From Natronomonas gomsonensis (GTDB lineage Archaea > Halobacteriota > Halobacteria > Halobacteriales > Haloarculaceae): DNA of 64,000 bases. Positions 7,917-17,270 of the stretch are shown here, one piece after another. The notes below the pieces were generated by a model. The model was not told the origin of the DNA, did no database searches, and worked only from the letters and a program-made list of their open reading frames with translations. The position numbers and the translations under genes are program-made. The stretch is from contig NZ_JACAWU010000001.1 in NCBI RefSeq assembly GCF_013391635.1, forward strand, positions 1,364,001 to 1,428,000, given 5' to 3'. Each line of letters starts with the position of its first letter. Position 1 is the stretch's first letter.

Positions 7917-9299
7917 TCAAACCTCCTCGACCAACTCGCTTCCCAGTCCGGTGTAGCCGGCGGGAGTGAGGTCGTGGAGTTCCTCGCGAACGGACGCCTC
8001 GACGTCGAGTTCGTCGAACAGCTCACGGAAGTCCTCCAGCGTCGCGCGCTGACCCCGGGTGAGCGCCTTGATGCGCTCGTAGGCCTCCGTGTCGCCCTCC
8101 CGACGGAGGATGGTCTGGACGGCCTCGCCGATGATTTCGGGATTGGCTTCCAGTTCCTCCCGCATCACCGTCTCGTTGGGTGTGACTTTCGAGAGTCCCT
8201 TGGCGGTCTTGCCGTAGCCGATGAGACAGTGAGCGAAGGCCGCGCCGATGTTCCGCTTGACGGTCGAATCCGAGAGGTCCCGCTGGAGCCGCGAGGTGGT
8301 GACGTAGTCGGCGAGGAACGTCAAATCCGAGTTGGCCTTCGTGAGATTGCCCTCGCTGTTCTCGAAGTCGATGGGATTGACCTTGTGTGGCATCGTCGAG
8401 GAGCCGGTTTCGCCCTCGACGGTCTCCTGGCCGAGATAGCGGTCCGAGACGTAGAGCCACATGTCCAAATCGAGGTCTCGGAGGACGTTGTTGACGCCGC
8501 GCAAGGCGTCGAAGACGGCCGCGAGGTCGTCACAGGGGTTGACCTGTGTCGACAGTTCGGTGTGTTCGAGACCGAGCGATTCGACGAAGGACTTCGAGAA
8601 CGCTCGCCAGTCGACGTCGGGGTAGGCGACGTGGTGGGCGGCGTAGGTGCCGGAGGCCCCGGCGAGTTTCCCCGAGAGGTCGTCGGCGGCCGCCTCGACG
8701 CGGCCGAGCCCACGGCCGAGTCGCGAGGCGTAGACGGCCAACTCCTTGCCGTAGGTGGTCGGCGTCGCCGGCTGGCCGTGGGTGCGTGCGAGCATCGGCA
8801 ACTCGCGGTACGCCCGGGCTTCGGTGGCCAGCGTGTCCCGCAGCTCTCGAATCTCGGGGACCAATACGTCCTCGACGGCGGGTTTCACGAGCAGACGGTG
8901 GGCGAGATTGTTCACGTCCTCGCTGGTGAGGCCGAAGTGGACCCACGGCCCCTGTTCGTCCTCGTCGGGCAGCGCCATCCGGACGAAGTACTCGATGGCC
9001 TTCACGTCGTGGTTCGTCGCGCTGTAGCCGGCGTACCCCTCGGTTTCGAGTTGTTTGACGACGGCCGCGTCGTCGGCGTCGAAGGATTCGTATCGGTCTC
9101 GAAGCGTCTCGCGTGTCTCCTCGTTCAGCGACAGCGGCGTCGCGTCGAGGTCGCCCAGCGCGATGAGGTACTCGACTTCGACCTCGACGCGGGCACGCAT
9201 GAGTGCGGCCTCGCTGGCGTACTCTGTGAGCGGTTCGGTGTAACGGGCGTAGCGGCCGTCGAGCGGCGAGACGGCGTACAGCGGGCCCCGGTCAGTCAT
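7917..9299 (-). CDS. purB: Adenylosuccinate lyase
   Basis: A 460-residue member of the fumarase/aspartase superfamily, cleaving SAICAR and adenylosuccinate in purine synthesis. The opening MTDRGPLYAVSPLDGRYAR is family-typical and fixes the start at 9299. TSEDVNNLAH follows, and the superfamily signature with the catalytic serine loop is at SSTMPHKVNPIDFENSEGN. Length is normal. It is divergent from the PQQ-propeller gene. The second purine gene of the window, the PurN-PurH fusion, lies 3.1 kb further on. Confidence 0.95.
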   Translation of the reverse strand: MTDRGPLYAVSPLDGRYARYTEPLTEYASEAALMRARVEVEVEYLIALGDLDATPLSLNEETRETLRDRYESFDADDAAVVKQLETEGYAGYSATNHDVKAIEYFVRMALPDEDEQGPWVHFGLTSEDVNNLAHRLLVKPAVEDVLVPEIRELRDTLATEARAYRELPMLARTHGQPATPTTYGKELAVYASRLGRGLGRVEAAADDLSGKLAGASGTYAAHHVAYPDVDWRAFSKSFVESLGLEHTELSTQVNPCDDLAAVFDALRGVNNVLRDLDLDMWLYVSDRYLGQETVEGETGSSTMPHKVNPIDFENSEGNLTKANSDLTFLADYVTTSRLQRDLSDSTVKRNIGAAFAHCLIGYGKTAKGLSKVTPNETVMREELEANPEIIGEAVQTILRREGDTEAYERIKALTRGQRATLEDFRELFDELDVEASVREELHDLTPAGYTGLGSELVEEV

Positions 9300-9410
9300 G
9301 GTCGTACCTGCGGCGAGACGTTGAAAAAGGGTGTCGATAATCGAACCGTCGGCGGAGAAAATGAACACGTTTGTGTATCAACGCGGCCCGGCGAACCGTC
9401 ACGCGCGGAA

Positions 9411-9418
9411 GTATTTTG
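9411..9418 (+). promoter_or_regulatory. TATA box of the PQQ-propeller gene
   Basis: GTATTTTG is centred about 28 bases before a GTG at 9443. This supports a leaderless GTG start for the downstream lipoprotein. Confidence 0.5.
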
Positions 9419-9442
9419 CCACTGCTCTTCGTGCCGCGGAGC

Positions 9443-10516
9443 GTGACGCCAACACGCAGACGCCTCCTCCGGAGTGTCGGTGCCGCTGCCGTCGGCGGGG
9501 TTCTGGCGGGGTGTACGGGCCTCGACGAACTCGGCGGCGCCAACGATGGGGTTCTGGCGGCCGTCGACGCGGCCGACGGCACCGAGCGATGGACCTTCGA
9601 AGCCGACGACTGGATGCGCTCCTCGCCGGCGTTCGCCGACGGCACCGTCTACGTCGGGAGCGACGACACCTACTGCTATGCGGTCGACGCCGGCGACGGA
9701 ACCGAACGGTGGCGGACGTCCCTCGGGTCGGGGTCCGAAGACTGGGTCCGGTCCGGACCGACCGTCGTCGACGGCACGGTCTACGTCGGCAGCGACAGCA
9801 GCCACCTGTACGCGCTGGATGCGGCGGACGGAACCGAACGATGGTCCATCGAAACGGCCGACTGGGTCCGTTCGTCGCCGACGGTCGCGGATGGAACGGT
9901 GTTCGTTGGCGACGAATCCGGTGTGTTGTATGCTGTCGGAGCCGATTCCGGGACCGCACGCTGGCGGTATCGAACGGACGATTCGATTGAAGGCGCCCCC
10001 GCCGTCGCTGATGGAACCGTCTACGTCGGGTCACGCGAAAGCGGCGTCCACGCCGTCGATATCGAGTCCGGAACCGACCGCTGGCGAGCGGCCACAGGCG
10101 AGGAGTTCGTCGCTGGCCCGGTCGTCGCCGACGAGAGAGTCTACATCGGCAACACCGACGGACGGATGTACGCACTCAGGGTCGACAGCGGGACGGTCCA
10201 ATGGGACCGAACCCTCGACGACAGCGGCGTGTACCGGCGGGCGACGCTGGCCGACGGCGTCCTCTACGTGAGCACGTCGGAGGGCCGGCTCTATGCGATG
10301 GACACCGACGGCGCGCCACGATGGGAGGTCGGTCTCGGAGGCGAAGCCTACTCCGCACCCGCAGTCGCCGACGGCATGGTGTACGTCGGCAGCGACGACG
10401 AGACCCTGTCCGCCTTCGACACCGAAGGCAGGGATATGTGGACCTACTCGATGCCGGATTGGATTCGGACCGACCCGCTCGTAGTCGACGGAACGGTGTA
10501 CGTCGGGTCGGACTGA
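9443..10516 (+). CDS. Tat-exported PQQ-like beta-propeller lipoprotein
   Basis: A 357-residue protein from the GTG at 9443. It opens with a twin-arginine signal (TRRRLLRSVGAAAVGGVLAG) ending in a Cys lipobox (LAGC), so it should be folded, exported by Tat and lipid-anchored outside the cell. The rest is about eight PQQ-type blades, each around 38-40 residues with the phrase DGTVYVGS followed by AVDAADGTERW. Such propellers may bind PQQ or act as scaffolds; no dehydrogenase motif is seen. Longer starts (ATG 9371, GTG 9431) are open but would put the signal peptide too far inside. Confidence 0.85.
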   Translation: MTPTRRRLLRSVGAAAVGGVLAGCTGLDELGGANDGVLAAVDAADGTERWTFEADDWMRSSPAFADGTVYVGSDDTYCYAVDAGDGTERWRTSLGSGSEDWVRSGPTVVDGTVYVGSDSSHLYALDAADGTERWSIETADWVRSSPTVADGTVFVGDESGVLYAVGADSGTARWRYRTDDSIEGAPAVADGTVYVGSRESGVHAVDIESGTDRWRAATGEEFVAGPVVADERVYIGNTDGRMYALRVDSGTVQWDRTLDDSGVYRRATLADGVLYVSTSEGRLYAMDTDGAPRWEVGLGGEAYSAPAVADGMVYVGSDDETLSAFDTEGRDMWTYSMPDWIRTDPLVVDGTVYVGSD

Positions 10517-10632
10517 GACGCCGTCACTCGCTCCGTGCTTGGTGCCGGCGCTCAACGGACACGTGGGTACTGTAGTCCGACCGCCTCCGGAGCCGACGGG
10601 AGCGACTGGCGGCACCGTCGTGAAGCTGACCG

Positions 10633-12207
10633 CTACCACGGATTGATTGCGTGTTTCTTCGGCGGCCACTCCTCCTCGCGCGGTTCGTCGTAGCGATTCA
10701 ACGCGCGTTTCACCCAGCCGTAGGTTTCGGTGGGCTCGATGACGGCGTCCATCCCGACGCCCTCGACGGACCGGATGGCGTCGGTGCGGTCCTTGTAGAA
10801 CTCGACGAGTTCCCGCCGTTTGGCCTCGGGGTCGTCGGCCGCCTCGATTTCCCGTCCGTGGACGACGTCGACGGCACCTTCGATACCCATCGCCGCGACC
10901 TCCGCGGTCGGCCAGACGGCCGTGAGGACGTTCTGGACGGACTCGCCGCCGCCCATGGCGACGTGGCCGAAGCCGTACCCACGGCGGAGGACGAGATTGA
11001 CGATGGGCACCGTCGCGCGGTTGAGTTCGAAGGGGAGTTTGCCGGCCGCGCGGGCGACGCCGTCGCGTTCGGAATCCGGTCCCGGGAGGATGCCGGGTAC
11101 GTCCTCGAGGGCGACGATGGGGAGGCCGAAGGCATCACACAGCGAGACGAACCGGGCGGCCGCGGTGGAGGCGTCGGCGTCGATGGTGCCGGCCATCACC
11201 CGGGGGTTGTTGGCGACGACGCCGACCGGTCGGCCGTCGATGCGGGCGAACCCGGTGACGACGTTGCGGGCGAACTCGGGTTTCGTCTCGAAGAACGTCT
11301 CCTCGTCGGTGACGCCCTCGACGATGGCGTAGATGTCGTAGCCCTTCTTCGGGTCGGCGGGCATCACATCCAACAGGCGTTCGCGGTCGGCCTCGGAGGG
11401 TGGTCGAGCGTCGGCGGTCGGCGGGTCGCGACGGGCGTTCCGCGGTAGATACGAGAGGAACTCCCGAATGCCGTCGAGGCAGGCCTCGTCGTCCTCGTAG
11501 GCGCGGTCAGCCATACCCGTCTCGGCCGTCTGAAACTGCGCCCCGCCTAACTCCTCCTTCGAGAGGTCGACGCCGAGTGCGGCCTTCACCAGCGAGGGGC
11601 CGGCGACGCCGAGGGTCGACCCGTCGACCATCGGCACGAAGTCGGCCATCGCCGAGAAGTTCGTCGGTGCGGCGAACCCGGGACCCATCATCGCCGAGAC
11701 GATGGGCACCCACCCGGAGAGTTTCGTCTGCAACCGGAATATGCCGCCGTCGCCCTGTGCGGTGGGGCGGGCGTCCAGTCCTTCCTGAATTCGGTGGCCG
11801 CCGCCGTCGTGGAGGAGGACGGTGGGGAAGCCCCGTTCGAGCGCCAACTCCATGACTCGCTTCAGTTTCTCGCCGCCGGTGTGGCCGATGGAACCGCCCT
11901 TGACCGTGAAGTCGGTGGCGGCGATTGCGACTGGCCGCCCGTCGATATCGCCGACGCCGGCGACGACGCCGTCGGCGGGGGCATCCTCCCGGTCCCAGTC
12001 GGCCGTCTCGGGCGTCGTCGGCGCCGGGGCGGCGAGTTGGCCGATTTCGTCGAAACTCTCACAGAGATACTCGACGCGCTCGCGGGCCGTGAGTTTGTCC
12101 TGTGCGTGCTGTTTCTCGACGGCGTCGGGGCGCCCCTCGTCGGCGACGGCTCGTTTCGTCTCTCGCAGTTCTTCGAGAAGGTCCGCCATTCGCGTTTCAT
12201 CCGACAT
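10633..12207 (-). CDS. Acyl-CoA carboxylase carboxyltransferase (beta) subunit
   Basis: A 524-residue member of the PccB/AccD5/MmdA carboxyltransferase family, which moves carboxyl from biotin to propionyl- or acetyl-CoA. Two crotonase-like halves are seen: residues about 30-250 (HDGGGHRIQEGLDARPT, PMVDGSTLGVAGPSLVKAALG) and about 280-500 (NNPRVMAGTIDADASTAAARF, ALEDVPGILPGPDSE, VAMGGGESVQNVLTAVWP). The start MSDETRMADLLEELRETK at 12207 is family-typical. No biotin carboxylase or biotin carrier gene is next to it, so the substrate cannot be set from context. Confidence 0.85.
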   Translation of the reverse strand: MSDETRMADLLEELRETKRAVADEGRPDAVEKQHAQDKLTARERVEYLCESFDEIGQLAAPAPTTPETADWDREDAPADGVVAGVGDIDGRPVAIAATDFTVKGGSIGHTGGEKLKRVMELALERGFPTVLLHDGGGHRIQEGLDARPTAQGDGGIFRLQTKLSGWVPIVSAMMGPGFAAPTNFSAMADFVPMVDGSTLGVAGPSLVKAALGVDLSKEELGGAQFQTAETGMADRAYEDDEACLDGIREFLSYLPRNARRDPPTADARPPSEADRERLLDVMPADPKKGYDIYAIVEGVTDEETFFETKPEFARNVVTGFARIDGRPVGVVANNPRVMAGTIDADASTAAARFVSLCDAFGLPIVALEDVPGILPGPDSERDGVARAAGKLPFELNRATVPIVNLVLRRGYGFGHVAMGGGESVQNVLTAVWPTAEVAAMGIEGAVDVVHGREIEAADDPEAKRRELVEFYKDRTDAIRSVEGVGMDAVIEPTETYGWVKRALNRYDEPREEEWPPKKHAINPW

Positions 12208-12411
12208 GGGACGACGCTCGCTCCGCGTGCTGTTAACATTGTTCGTCGAACAGCGAACACATATCCAACGCGTTAAATTGGGTTCTGTGGGCACGAATGT
12301 GTATAACAACGACGCTCGGGGCCGTTGTTGTTCGTATTATATCCGTATATGTGTATATTCGAGGGAACTGCAACCGCAACTACTTTGCCGGCGCGGCGGT
12401 CCGTTTCAACC
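12208..12411. other. Divergent AT-rich promoter region
   Basis: This 204-base gap separates the divergent carboxyltransferase and purNH genes. It holds an unusually AT-rich core (TATTATATCC near 12336 and TATATGTGTATA near 12346) in a G+C-rich genome, probably the TATA boxes. No gene is seen. Confidence 0.45.
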
Positions 12412-13983
12412 ATGAAAATAGCCGGTATGGCCTCGAACCGCGGCCGAAACCTGCTTCACATCGCGGACACCGAACCGGGCGGTGCCGAGTTCTCGGTGGT
12501 CCTCACGAACGAGGAGGGTGCGCCCGTCATCGAGGGCGCCGCAGAGCGCGGCATCCCGACCGAAGTCGTCCCCAAATCCGACGACGAGACGCGCGAAGAA
12601 CACGAACGCCGCGTCCTCCAGCGCTTGGAGGGGTACGACGTGGATTTGGTCTGTCTCGACGGGTACATGCGAATCCTCACCGACGAGTTCCTCGATTCGG
12701 CGCCGACGACGCTCAACGTCCATCCCTCGCTCCTGCCGTCGTTCCCGGGAATGGACGCCCACGAGCAGGTGCTCGACGCCGGCGTCTCCGTCACCGGGTG
12801 TACGGTCCACGTCGTCGACGAAACCGTCGACGGCGGCCCCATCGTCACCCAAGAGTCGGTCCCCGTCTACGACGGCGACGACGCCGCCGACCTGAAGACG
12901 CGCGTCCTTCACGACGCGGAGTTCACCGCCTACCCGCGCGCCGTCAAGTGGTTCGCCGAGGACCGCGTCACCGTCGACGACGGCGACGTCTCCGTCGACG
13001 GCGACGACGGCGGCCAGTTCCCTGCCCGCCGGTTCGTCTCCGACGACCGGGGTCGGGAACTCCGCTACGGCGAGAACCCCCACCAGGACGCCGCGGTGTA
13101 CGTCGACGGCGCCTGCGAGGAGGCCAGCGTCGTCGACGCCGACCAACTGAACGAGGGCGCGAAGGCGCTGTCGTACAACAACTACAACGACGCCGACGGC
13201 GCCTTGGACCTCATCAAGGAGTTCGACGACCCCGCGGCGGCGGTCATCAAACACACCAATCCGGCTGGCTGTGCGACCGCCGGAACGCTCGCCGACGCCT
13301 ACGAGCGGGCGCTGTCGACGGACCCGATGAGCGCCTTCGGCGGCATCGTCGCGCTGAACCGCGAGTGCGACGCCACCACCGCCGAGGCCATCACCGACTC
13401 CTTCAAGGAAGTCGTCGTCGCGCCGGCGTACACCGAGGCGGCGCTGGACGTTCTCTTCGAGAAGGACAACCTCCGGGTCCTCGACGTGGGCGACCTCGAG
13501 GAGCGAAGCGAGTCGCTCACCGAACAGCATCTCGTCGGCGGCCGGCTCGTCCAGGAACGGGATTTCCAGGCCCCCTCGGCCGACGACCTCGAAATCGTCA
13601 CCGAGCGAGAACCCACCGACGAGCAAATCGAGACGATGCTGTTCGCCTGGCGGACCATCAAACACGTCAAATCCAACGCCATCCTCTTCGCGAAAGGCAC
13701 CGAAACGGTCGGCGTCGGGATGGGACAGGTCTCCCGGGTCGACGCCGTCCGACTCGCCGCGATGAAGGCAGACGAACACGCCGAAGGCAAGGACGCCGAC
13801 GGCGCCGTGATGGCGTCGGACGCCTTCTTCCCGTTCCCCGACGGCATCGAGGAGGCCGCCGACGCCGGCATCGAGGCGGTCATCCAGCCCGGTGGCTCGG
13901 TCAACGACGAGGACGTCATCGACGCTGCCGACGAACACGACATCGCGATGGCGTTCACCGGGCAGCGGGCCTTCCAGCACTGA
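12412..13983 (+). CDS. purNH: PurN-PurH fusion: GAR formyltransferase plus AICAR formyltransferase
   Basis: A 523-residue two-domain enzyme. Residues 1-195 are a PurN-type 10-formyl-THF transferase (MKIAGMASNRGRNL, LDGYMRILTDEFLDSAPTTLNVHPSLLP, DGGPIVTQESVPV). From about 205 to 523 follows the AICAR transformylase domain of PurH (RYGENPHQDAAVY, LSYNNYNDADGA, KHTNPAGCATAGTLADAYERA, HVKSNAILFA, GGSVNDEDVI, MAFTGQRAFQH). The IMP cyclohydrolase half of ordinary PurH is missing; haloarchaea use a separate PurO for it. So one polypeptide does both folate-dependent formyl transfers of purine synthesis. Confidence 0.92.
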   Translation: MKIAGMASNRGRNLLHIADTEPGGAEFSVVLTNEEGAPVIEGAAERGIPTEVVPKSDDETREEHERRVLQRLEGYDVDLVCLDGYMRILTDEFLDSAPTTLNVHPSLLPSFPGMDAHEQVLDAGVSVTGCTVHVVDETVDGGPIVTQESVPVYDGDDAADLKTRVLHDAEFTAYPRAVKWFAEDRVTVDDGDVSVDGDDGGQFPARRFVSDDRGRELRYGENPHQDAAVYVDGACEEASVVDADQLNEGAKALSYNNYNDADGALDLIKEFDDPAAAVIKHTNPAGCATAGTLADAYERALSTDPMSAFGGIVALNRECDATTAEAITDSFKEVVVAPAYTEAALDVLFEKDNLRVLDVGDLEERSESLTEQHLVGGRLVQERDFQAPSADDLEIVTEREPTDEQIETMLFAWRTIKHVKSNAILFAKGTETVGVGMGQVSRVDAVRLAAMKADEHAEGKDADGAVMASDAFFPFPDGIEEAADAGIEAVIQPGGSVNDEDVIDAADEHDIAMAFTGQRAFQH

Positions 13984-14000
13984 CGGCGAGCTTCCGCCCG

Positions 14001-14291
14001 CTACTGTATCGTAAACGCCGGTTCGGTCACGTTCTCGCTTTTGCACTCCGGACACCGCGAGGGCCGGTTCGTCAGGTCGTCGAACGACGAGAAGCCGCAG
14101 TCGCGACACTCCGGCGGCGCCGCGAGCAACTCCTCGTCGGTGCCGTCCAGCGACCGCGCGATGTGTTCGACGTGGGAGAGCGCGGCGGCGGTGGTGATCT
14201 CGAATTCGTTCGCCAGCGCTCCCGCTTCGGCGCTGTCGTGTCGGAGGAACTCGGCGATGCGCTGCCGGGTGGTCCGCTCTGCACCCTGCAT
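14001..14291 (-). CDS. HTH plus zinc-ribbon transcriptional regulator
   Basis: A 96-residue protein. Residues 5-55 form a winged-helix-like region (TTRQRIAEFLRHDSAEAGALANEFEITTAAALSHVEHIARSL, split here only by reading), and residues 60-90 a zinc ribbon with two Cys pairs (CRDCGFSSF and CPECKSENV). The layout matches the archaeal family of predicted regulators with an HTH fused to a zinc ribbon. Targets are unknown. It lies 30 bases downstream of the nucleotidyltransferase gene on the same strand and may share its message. Confidence 0.8.
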   Translation of the reverse strand: MQGAERTTRQRIAEFLRHDSAEAGALANEFEITTAAALSHVEHIARSLDGTDEELLAAPPECRDCGFSSFDDLTNRPSRCPECKSENVTEPAFTIQ

Positions 14292-14321
14292 ACCGCTACT
14301 CTGGGTCCCGAAGGCTAAAAC

Positions 14322-15293
14322 TTACTCCCCGGAACCGTTCGTGAGTCGGGTGTGGGCGCCGATGAGCGCGCCCGCGAGGTCGACGTTCTCGATGTGGGTT
14401 CCCTCGTCGATGATGGTGTCGTGGATTTCGCAATCCGAGACGGTGGCGTCGCCGAAGACGACCGAGCGGTTCAGCGTCGAGTCGACGATTTCCGCGCCCG
14501 GCATGACGTGAACGTTCTCGCCGATGGTGGAGTTCTCGACGGTCGCCGACTCGGCGATGACGCTGTCGCCGTCCAGCGACCACGCGATTGCCTCCAGATA
14601 CGACTCCGGCGTGCCGATGTCGAACCACGGTTCCTCGAAGACGAAGGCGTGGACCGCCTCCCGGGACTGCAGCCACTGGAGGAACCACCCCGGTTCGTCG
14701 GGGTTGTTGCCGCCCTCGAGGTACTCCTCGAACCGCAGCGACTCCGCGGGGAAGGCATAACACGCGATGGAGACGAGCGTGCTCTTGGGGTCGTCGGGTT
14801 TCTCCTGGAAGTCGACGACGCGGTCGCCTTCTAACTCCACGAGACCGTAGGATTTGGCCTTCTCGCGGTCGCCGACGTCGTAGGCGGCGAGGGCGGCCGT
14901 CCCCTTCTCCTCGAAGTAATCGATGAAGTCGGTGAGGTCGAAACCGATGAGGTTGTCGCCGGCGACGACGACCAGGTCGTCGTCGATGCCTTCGCGGTCG
15001 ACCAACTGCCCGAGCGCGCCGACGACGCCGAACTTCTCGGATTCCTCCGTGGTGTCCTCGACCGACAGCGTCGGCTTCTCGAAGTCGCTGTCGGTGATGT
15101 AGCGTTCGAACTCCTCGGCGAAGCGCTCGTTCGTCGAGACGTACACCTCCTCGATGCGGTCGTCGGCTTCCAGCGCCTCGAAGATGCGGTCGATGACGGT
15201 GGACTCACCCACCGGGAGGAACATCTTCGGACGGTGTTTCGTGATGGGCCACAGACGCGTCGCGTACCCGCCAGCGAGAACGACGGCTTTCAT
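14322..15293 (-). CDS. Sugar-1-phosphate nucleotidyltransferase
   Basis: A 323-residue NDP-sugar pyrophosphorylase. The nucleotide-binding signature is at residues 6-28 (VLAGGYATRLWPITKHRPK with the catalytic Arg and Lys). VVVAGDNLIGFDLTDFIDYF carries the metal-binding Asp. The C-terminal 90 residues form a left-handed beta-helix (STIGENVHVMPGAEIVDSTL and on). It would make UDP- or dTDP-glucose-type donors for glycosylation of surface proteins; the exact nucleotide and sugar are not readable. No glycosyltransferases are adjacent. Confidence 0.85.
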   Translation of the reverse strand: MKAVVLAGGYATRLWPITKHRPKMFLPVGESTVIDRIFEALEADDRIEEVYVSTNERFAEEFERYITDSDFEKPTLSVEDTTEESEKFGVVGALGQLVDREGIDDDLVVVAGDNLIGFDLTDFIDYFEEKGTAALAAYDVGDREKAKSYGLVELEGDRVVDFQEKPDDPKSTLVSIACYAFPAESLRFEEYLEGGNNPDEPGWFLQWLQSREAVHAFVFEEPWFDIGTPESYLEAIAWSLDGDSVIAESATVENSTIGENVHVMPGAEIVDSTLNRSVVFGDATVSDCEIHDTIIDEGTHIENVDLAGALIGAHTRLTNGSGE

Positions 15294-15362
15294 TGTCCGA
15301 CAACGACAGATGCCGCGGACAAGTGTCTTTTGTTACGGCGAACGGCCGGTGAAGCGGCCCCG

Positions 15363-16082
15363 TTACTCGCCGAGCCACGCGTCGGTGACCCGCAGGGAGC
15401 CACGCGAACCGTCGAAGGTCGTCTCGTAGGACAGTTCGATGGGCCGGTCCATGTGCGGGCCGTCGGTGACGAGCGTCTCGAACTCCCCACCCTCCCCGAG
15501 GATGTGGACGCCGTACTCGTCGTTGAGCGCTTCGAGGTCGGCGATGGCGTCGGCGTCCAGCGTCCGGCCGAGCCACGACTCGTCGAGTCCGTACGCCGCC
15601 ACGCGGACGATTTTGATTTCGAAGCCGGCGTCCAACATCGCGTCGGCCAACTCGCGGGGGTCCTCCTGCCACAGCGGGGCGAACAACTCGGCGTCGAGGC
15701 GCTCACACATCGCCTCGATGCGGTCGGTCTGATAGCTGCTCTCGACGGCGCCGGCGGTGACGCCGCCGATGCCGCCGAGGTCGTCGGCCAACTCGACTAA
15801 CGCCGCCTCCAGCGGTTCCAACTCCCGGTCGCCGCGCTCGCCGCTGTCTTCGGCCGGGTCGGCGCCCGCCTCGAAGTCATCGGGGCGAACGTCGACGAGC
15901 GGAATCCCGATGCTCTCGGCGGCCAGCGACGCCAACTCGGTCGCGGGAACGTGGTACATGAAGGAGTCGCCCTCGGGGTGGACCGTCACCAGTCGCTCGA
16001 CCGGCAAATCGCGTTCGAGCGCCCGATACAGCGCCCACGAGGAGTCCTTCCCGCCCGAAAAGAGGCTCACCCACGGATTCAT
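15363..16082 (-). CDS. dph6: Diphthine--ammonia ligase (Dph6)
   Basis: A 239-residue PP-loop ATPase of the Dph6/TIGR00289 family, which amidates diphthine on elongation factor 2 to give diphthamide. The PP-loop SGGKDSSWAL is at residues 9-18, followed by the family phrase MYHVPATELASLAAESIGIPL. GAVESSYQTDRIEAMCERL and the closing EFETLVTDGPHM region are also typical. Length is normal for the archaeal protein. It stands in a same-strand run but with a 42-base gap to the DUF373 gene. Confidence 0.88.
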   Translation of the reverse strand: MNPWVSLFSGGKDSSWALYRALERDLPVERLVTVHPEGDSFMYHVPATELASLAAESIGIPLVDVRPDDFEAGADPAEDSGERGDRELEPLEAALVELADDLGGIGGVTAGAVESSYQTDRIEAMCERLDAELFAPLWQEDPRELADAMLDAGFEIKIVRVAAYGLDESWLGRTLDADAIADLEALNDEYGVHILGEGGEFETLVTDGPHMDRPIELSYETTFDGSRGSLRVTDAWLGE

Positions 16083-16124
16083 ACCCGGAGTAACCCAGCG
16101 CCGGCTAAATGGGCGTCGGTTCGG

Positions 16125-17270
16125 CTACTCGGGGACCTCGTCGAGCGGCGACTCACCCTCGCTCATCCGCGAGGCGAAGGCGACCCCGAGGAAACTCGCG
16201 AGAATGCCGGCGGCGACGTACAGCGCGAGTCGCCCCCAGATACCGAGGACGAACCCCTCGATGCTCACCGGGCCGAGTTCCACCGCCGTGACCTCAAGCG
16301 GACCGATGACGCCGGCGCGTTCGAGGAAGTAGCCCGTGAAGCCACGGACGACCAACCCGACGGCGACGACGCCGAACGGGAGGTTCATCAGCGCCGCGGA
16401 GACGCTCTCTTCGGCCAGCAACTCGTCGATGAGGCGGCCGGTCGCCGCGGCCAGCGCCGCCGCCGCGAACCACGGAACGCTGTCGAAAATGAACCGCAAG
16501 CCGACCAGCAGTTCGCCCGTCTCGGCCGTTCCCACACTACCCATGTTCGTCGCGCTGATGCCGCCGGCGAAGATACCGACGAACGCCAACCCCGTCCCGA
16601 CGACGTAGGTGACGAGCGACACCTGCCCGGAGTAGAAGGCGTCACGAACCCGTCGAGGGAGCGTCGCAACGAAGTCGTCGATGCCGAGGCCCTTGTACAA
16701 CAGGAACGTCCCGATGACCGCGGCGATGGCCGACAGCGCGATGGCTACGTCGTCGGCCAACAGCAACAACACCGGAAACGCGAGCAACGCGGCGCCGATG
16801 GGGACCAACACCGTCCCCCGGAGTTCCTCGTCGCCGAGGAACTGCTTCAGGAGGTAGTACGTCGACTGGATGTCGTGGGATTGGCGGACGACCACGCGGT
16901 CGACCGCGTCGACCTGGACGCGACTCTCGATGATGGGAACGAGTCGTTCGTCGCTGGCCGAATCCGTGACGACGATGGCGGCCTCGATATCGTTGTCCGC
17001 GACGAGGGTGTCGATGCCCCGGGCGACGGCGCGGTCGCTGTTGATGCCGTCGCCGCCACCGCCGGAGATGACGGCGACGAGGGGGTCTTCGCCCTCGTCG
17101 CGGAGGTCCCGGGCGACGCTGAGCGTCTCCAGCAGGCAGTTGACGCGGCTATCCTCGGGGTCGTCGATGCCCACGTCGGTGACGAGCGCCTGGACGGCCT
17201 CCCAGCCGACGATTGGGCCGTCCGGCCCGAGGGTCCCGTCGCGGTCGACACACACGACCAGCGTGCTCAC
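16125..17270 (-). CDS. DUF373 family membrane protein
   Basis: A 381-residue archaeal protein. Residues 1-140 form a soluble Rossmann-like domain opening STLVVCVDRDGTLG with a glycine-rich VISGGGGDGINSD loop, then about six membrane segments follow to the C-terminus (for example VLVPIGAALLAFPVLLLLADDV and VTYVVGTGLAFVGIFAGG). Function is unknown; the acidic VDRDGT motif suggests metal or nucleotide binding. I take the GTG at 17270 as start because the conserved fold begins there; an ATG at 17297 would add nine residues. Confidence 0.85.
   Translation of the reverse strand: MSTLVVCVDRDGTLGPDGPIVGWEAVQALVTDVGIDDPEDSRVNCLLETLSVARDLRDEGEDPLVAVISGGGGDGINSDRAVARGIDTLVADNDIEAAIVVTDSASDERLVPIIESRVQVDAVDRVVVRQSHDIQSTYYLLKQFLGDEELRGTVLVPIGAALLAFPVLLLLADDVAIALSAIAAVIGTFLLYKGLGIDDFVATLPRRVRDAFYSGQVSLVTYVVGTGLAFVGIFAGGISATNMGSVGTAETGELLVGLRFIFDSVPWFAAAALAAATGRLIDELLAEESVSAALMNLPFGVVAVGLVVRGFTGYFLERAGVIGPLEVTAVELGPVSIEGFVLGIWGRLALYVAAGILASFLGVAFASRMSEGESPLDEVPE

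Noticed and set aside
7800..9446. Long plus-strand frame opposite purB
   Set aside because: Antisense to a full purB with all its motifs; composition (Gly/Val/Arg-rich) is that of a shadow frame.
12406..14109. Long minus-strand frame opposite purNH
   Set aside because: Antisense to the PurN-PurH fusion and without any recognisable domain.
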